In this document: positions 13,037 to 14,694 of the stretch, piece by piece
How the letters are laid out: each line of letters begins with the position of its first letter
How positions within the stretch are numbered: position 1 is the stretch's first letter
Origin: an uncultured Clostridia bacterium
GTDB lineage: Bacteria > Bacillota > Clostridia > Oscillospirales > Oscillospiraceae
DNA length: 14,694 nucleotides
Assembly: GCA_945910975.1 (NCBI GenBank)
Contig: CAMDZY010000022.1
Coordinates: 1 to 14,694 of the forward strand
Reading direction: 5' to 3'
Notes under the pieces: generated by a model
The model's input: the letters and a program-made list of their open reading frames with translations, nothing else
What the model was told of the DNA's origin: nothing
The model's database searches: none
Translations under genes and position numbers: made by a program

Positions 13037-13582
13037 TTATTGCGTCAAAACGATCCCCTTAGCAACTTGTGCTGCGGCTGCTTTTCCCCGCAATGCAGTA
13101 ATCAATTCCAGCGCAAAATCATATGCTGTACCGGCAGCTGTTCCTGTGATCACGTGACCATCCGTTACAGCCTTCGCGTTGGGCAGCATCTGTGCAGCGC
13201 CCATTTGGTTTTCCATGCCGGGGTAGCAGGTTGCCTTTTTGTTGTCGGTGATGCCGAGCTTTGCCAGAACGGTCGGCGCAGCGCAAATTGCCGCCACATA
13301 GTGTCCGTTTTGATACACCTGTTGCACGGCATTCAGTACCGTCTTGGATGCCAAAATCGATTCCACCCCGCCGAGTCCGCCGGGCAAAACAATCATATCT
13401 ACCTGTGTGTAATCCATCTGCTCCACGGTAAGATCTGCACTTACGCAGATTCCTCTGGAACCGCGAATCACTGTCCCGCCGATCCCGGCCAGCTGTACTT
13501 CAATTCCGGCGCGGCGAAGCATATCGCAAGGAACGATTGCTTCCATCTCCTCAAAGCCTTCGCCCAAAATGATATAAACCAT
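13037..13582 (-). CDS. DJ-1/PfpI family protein (glutamine amidotransferase-like fold)
   Basis: The 181-residue product matches the DJ-1 subfamily along its full length: GFEEMEAIVPCDMLRRAG at 9-26, VLPGGLGG at 65-72 and AAICAAPTVLAKLG at 97-110. C100 is the nucleophile equivalent of human DJ-1 C106, and E14 equals its partner E18. The histidine that follows in human DJ-1 (H126, in THP) is a tyrosine here (Y120, in CYP). Family members are linked to oxidative stress, glyoxal detoxification or deglycase activity, and the exact substrate here is unknown. The ATG follows AAAGG at 10 nt, 15 nt after the tmk stop. It may simply ride in this operon. Confidence 0.9.
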   Translation of the reverse strand: MVYIILGEGFEEMEAIVPCDMLRRAGIEVQLAGIGGTVIRGSRGICVSADLTVEQMDYTQVDMIVLPGGLGGVESILASKTVLNAVQQVYQNGHYVAAICAAPTVLAKLGITDNKKATCYPGMENQMGAAQMLPNAKAVTDGHVITGTAAGTAYDFALELITALRGKAAAAQVAKGIVLTQ

Positions 13583-13597
13583 ATCGATCCGACCTTT

Positions 13598-14266
13598 CTA
13601 TTCGTTTAGGCATTTGCACACCAGGTCAAAAATCTCCTCGTGGATTTCGTCAATGGTGCGCAGCTTGCCATTTTTGGCGCAGTTGATCACTGTCCAGCCA
13701 TAATAGGCGGCTGCGTGCAGGCCGGTTTCCCGGCAGGTGCGCAAATACTCCATGTTTTGCTCGTGGATATCTGCCTGCGTATGCGTCACCTGTTCGCGCT
13801 TGCGCAGGAGCTGCTCGGTCAATTCAATTGGGGCATCCAAGTACAGCACCAAATCTGGCACCGGAAGCTCCAAATGCTTATATTCAAAATCATACAGCCA
13901 GGCAAAGAATTCCTCTTGCTTATCCTTTGGCTCCTTGGAGGCCTGATGGACTGCGTTGGAGGTCGTGTAGCGATCGGAAAGCATTAGCCCGCCCTGCTGA
14001 TAATAATCGCGCCATACCTTGGCATAGGAAGCATAACGGTCGACCGCATAGAACGTGGATGCCGCATAAGCGTTTACGTCTGACGGGCGCTTTCCAAATT
14101 CCCCGCCCAGATACATACGAATCATCGCCGAAGACGGTTCGGAATACTGTGGAAATACCATCGTTTTGAAGTCCACATTCCGCGCCGCAAGCCGTTTGGT
14201 CAGCAAGCCAAACTGTGTGGACTTTCCAGAGCCGTCTGTTCCCTCAAATACAATCAGTTTTCCCAT
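13598..14266 (-). CDS. tmk: Thymidylate kinase Tmk
   Basis: Tmk phosphorylates dTMP to dTDP, an essential step in dTTP supply. The 222-residue product starts MGKLIVFEGTDGSGKST, whose P-loop (9-17) has K15. The nucleoside monophosphate-binding region includes VFPQYSEPSS (37-46) and FYAVDRYAS (72-80), and the DRY motif is D98-R99-Y100. The length is slightly above the common 205-215. The ATG has AAAGGG about 8 nt upstream, and that site lies inside the end of the preceding glycosyltransferase gene (5-nt gap), which implies co-transcription. In many bacteria tmk sits by holB; here its neighbours are envelope genes. Confidence 0.93.
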   Translation of the reverse strand: MGKLIVFEGTDGSGKSTQFGLLTKRLAARNVDFKTMVFPQYSEPSSAMIRMYLGGEFGKRPSDVNAYAASTFYAVDRYASYAKVWRDYYQQGGLMLSDRYTTSNAVHQASKEPKDKQEEFFAWLYDFEYKHLELPVPDLVLYLDAPIELTEQLLRKREQVTHTQADIHEQNMEYLRTCRETGLHAAAYYGWTVINCAKNGKLRTIDEIHEEIFDLVCKCLNE

Positions 14267-14271
14267 TTTAA

Positions 14272-14694
14272 TTACCCTTTCATTCGTTTTTTTACGGTTG
14301 CCCAGAGGAATTTTGGCAGGCGAAGCATCCGCTTAAACCGCCACGGTTCTTTGATCAGGCGGTAGAGCCATTCCAGCTGCAACGAAATCATCCACTTTGG
14401 TGCGCGCTTCACGGTTCCGGCAAAGCCGTCCAGAGAACCGCCCAAGCCGGCCATCAGACCGACATTCAGTTCTTTCTGATGGGTGGACATAAAGATTTCC
14501 TGTTTGGGCGAACCAAGGCAGACAAACAGCATATCCGGATGCACGGAATTGATATGCTCTAAAACCGGCGCATCTTCCTGAAAATAGCCATCCGTAATGC
14601 CCACGATCTGCAAGCCCGGATGCTTTTCCTGCATTTTCTGTGCGGCTAGCTCGCCAATTCCAGGGTTGCCGCCCAGAAGATATCCGGTTCTGCC
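14272..14694 (-). CDS. WecG/TagA/CpsF family glycosyltransferase (5' end outside window)
   Basis: This is the C-terminal 141 residues of a GT26-family enzyme, which adds N-acetylmannosamine or a related sugar to a lipid-linked precursor of teichoic acid or other surface polymers. The frame is open to the window edge. The visible parts are YLLGGNPGIGELAAQK, IVGITDGYF, a LFVCLGSPKQEIFM segment that matches the family core (VALGxPxQE), GLGGSLDGFAGTVKRAPKW, and a terminal basic helix (LEWLYRLIKEPWRFKRMLRLP). The family is usually about 240 residues, so roughly 100 residues and the conserved N-terminal part are missing only because the window ends. The ATG at 14634 is internal. It may be the TagA that starts wall teichoic acid synthesis, but I cannot name the pathway from this end alone. 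Confidence 0.9.
   Translation of the reverse strand, partial: GRTGYLLGGNPGIGELAAQKMQEKHPGLQIVGITDGYFQEDAPVLEHINSVHPDMLFVCLGSPKQEIFMSTHQKELNVGLMAGLGGSLDGFAGTVKRAPKWMISLQLEWLYRLIKEPWRFKRMLRLPKFLWATVKKRMKG

Overview
This window comes from an endospore-forming member of the Firmicutes, most likely a gut Clostridia of the Oscillospiraceae/Ruminococcaceae type. This rests on protein resemblance and gene content. It carries a complete spoIIAA-spoIIAB-sigF operon and a yunB sporulation gene. It also has a BspA-type leucine-rich-repeat surface protein with Cys-rich TCTEDG repeats and C-terminal SLH domains, and Gram-positive-style AGGAGG-like ribosome binding sites. Every gene except one at the left edge lies on the minus strand, so the window reads right to left.

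Layout, in the direction of transcription. (1) 14694-10324 is a tightly packed run: the 3' part of a WecG/TagA/CpsF glycosyltransferase, tmk, a DJ-1/PfpI-family protein, mltG, and a U32-family protein of the TrhP/YegQ type. Gaps are 5, 15 and 11 nt, and the last pair overlaps by 4 nt. A terminator follows. (2) 10302-8733 is the spoIIA operon (anti-anti-sigma, anti-sigma, sigma-F), with two 4-nt stop/start overlaps. Its control region holds two tandem Spo0A boxes next to a sigma-A-like promoter, and the -10 box of that promoter lies inside the 5' arm of the preceding terminator. (3) 8596-3571 is pcrA, yunB and ligA, which closes with a strong terminator. (4) 3503-457 is a monocistronic surface-protein gene with its own promoter, a palindrome in the promoter spacer and its own terminator. 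The gene is split by a single-base frameshift near 2960. (5) 1-394, on the plus strand, is the 3' part of a small, very acidic protein of unknown function that converges on the surface-protein gene.

How the genes work together. Phosphorylated Spo0A would switch on spoIIA, and SpoIIAA/SpoIIAB then control sigma-F in the forespore. YunB belongs to a later sporulation stage but sits between the housekeeping helicase (PcrA) and ligase (LigA) genes. The upstream cluster mixes envelope functions (glycosyltransferase, MltG) with nucleotide supply (Tmk) and probable tRNA modification (U32).

I found no RNA genes, CRISPR array, insertion sequence or recognisable novel multi-gene system. The observations most worth following are regulatory: the promoter nested in a terminator with tandem 0A boxes (10226-10302), the palindrome between -35 and -10 of the surface-protein gene (3483-3498), and a hairpin that hides the yunB ribosome binding site (6194-6217).
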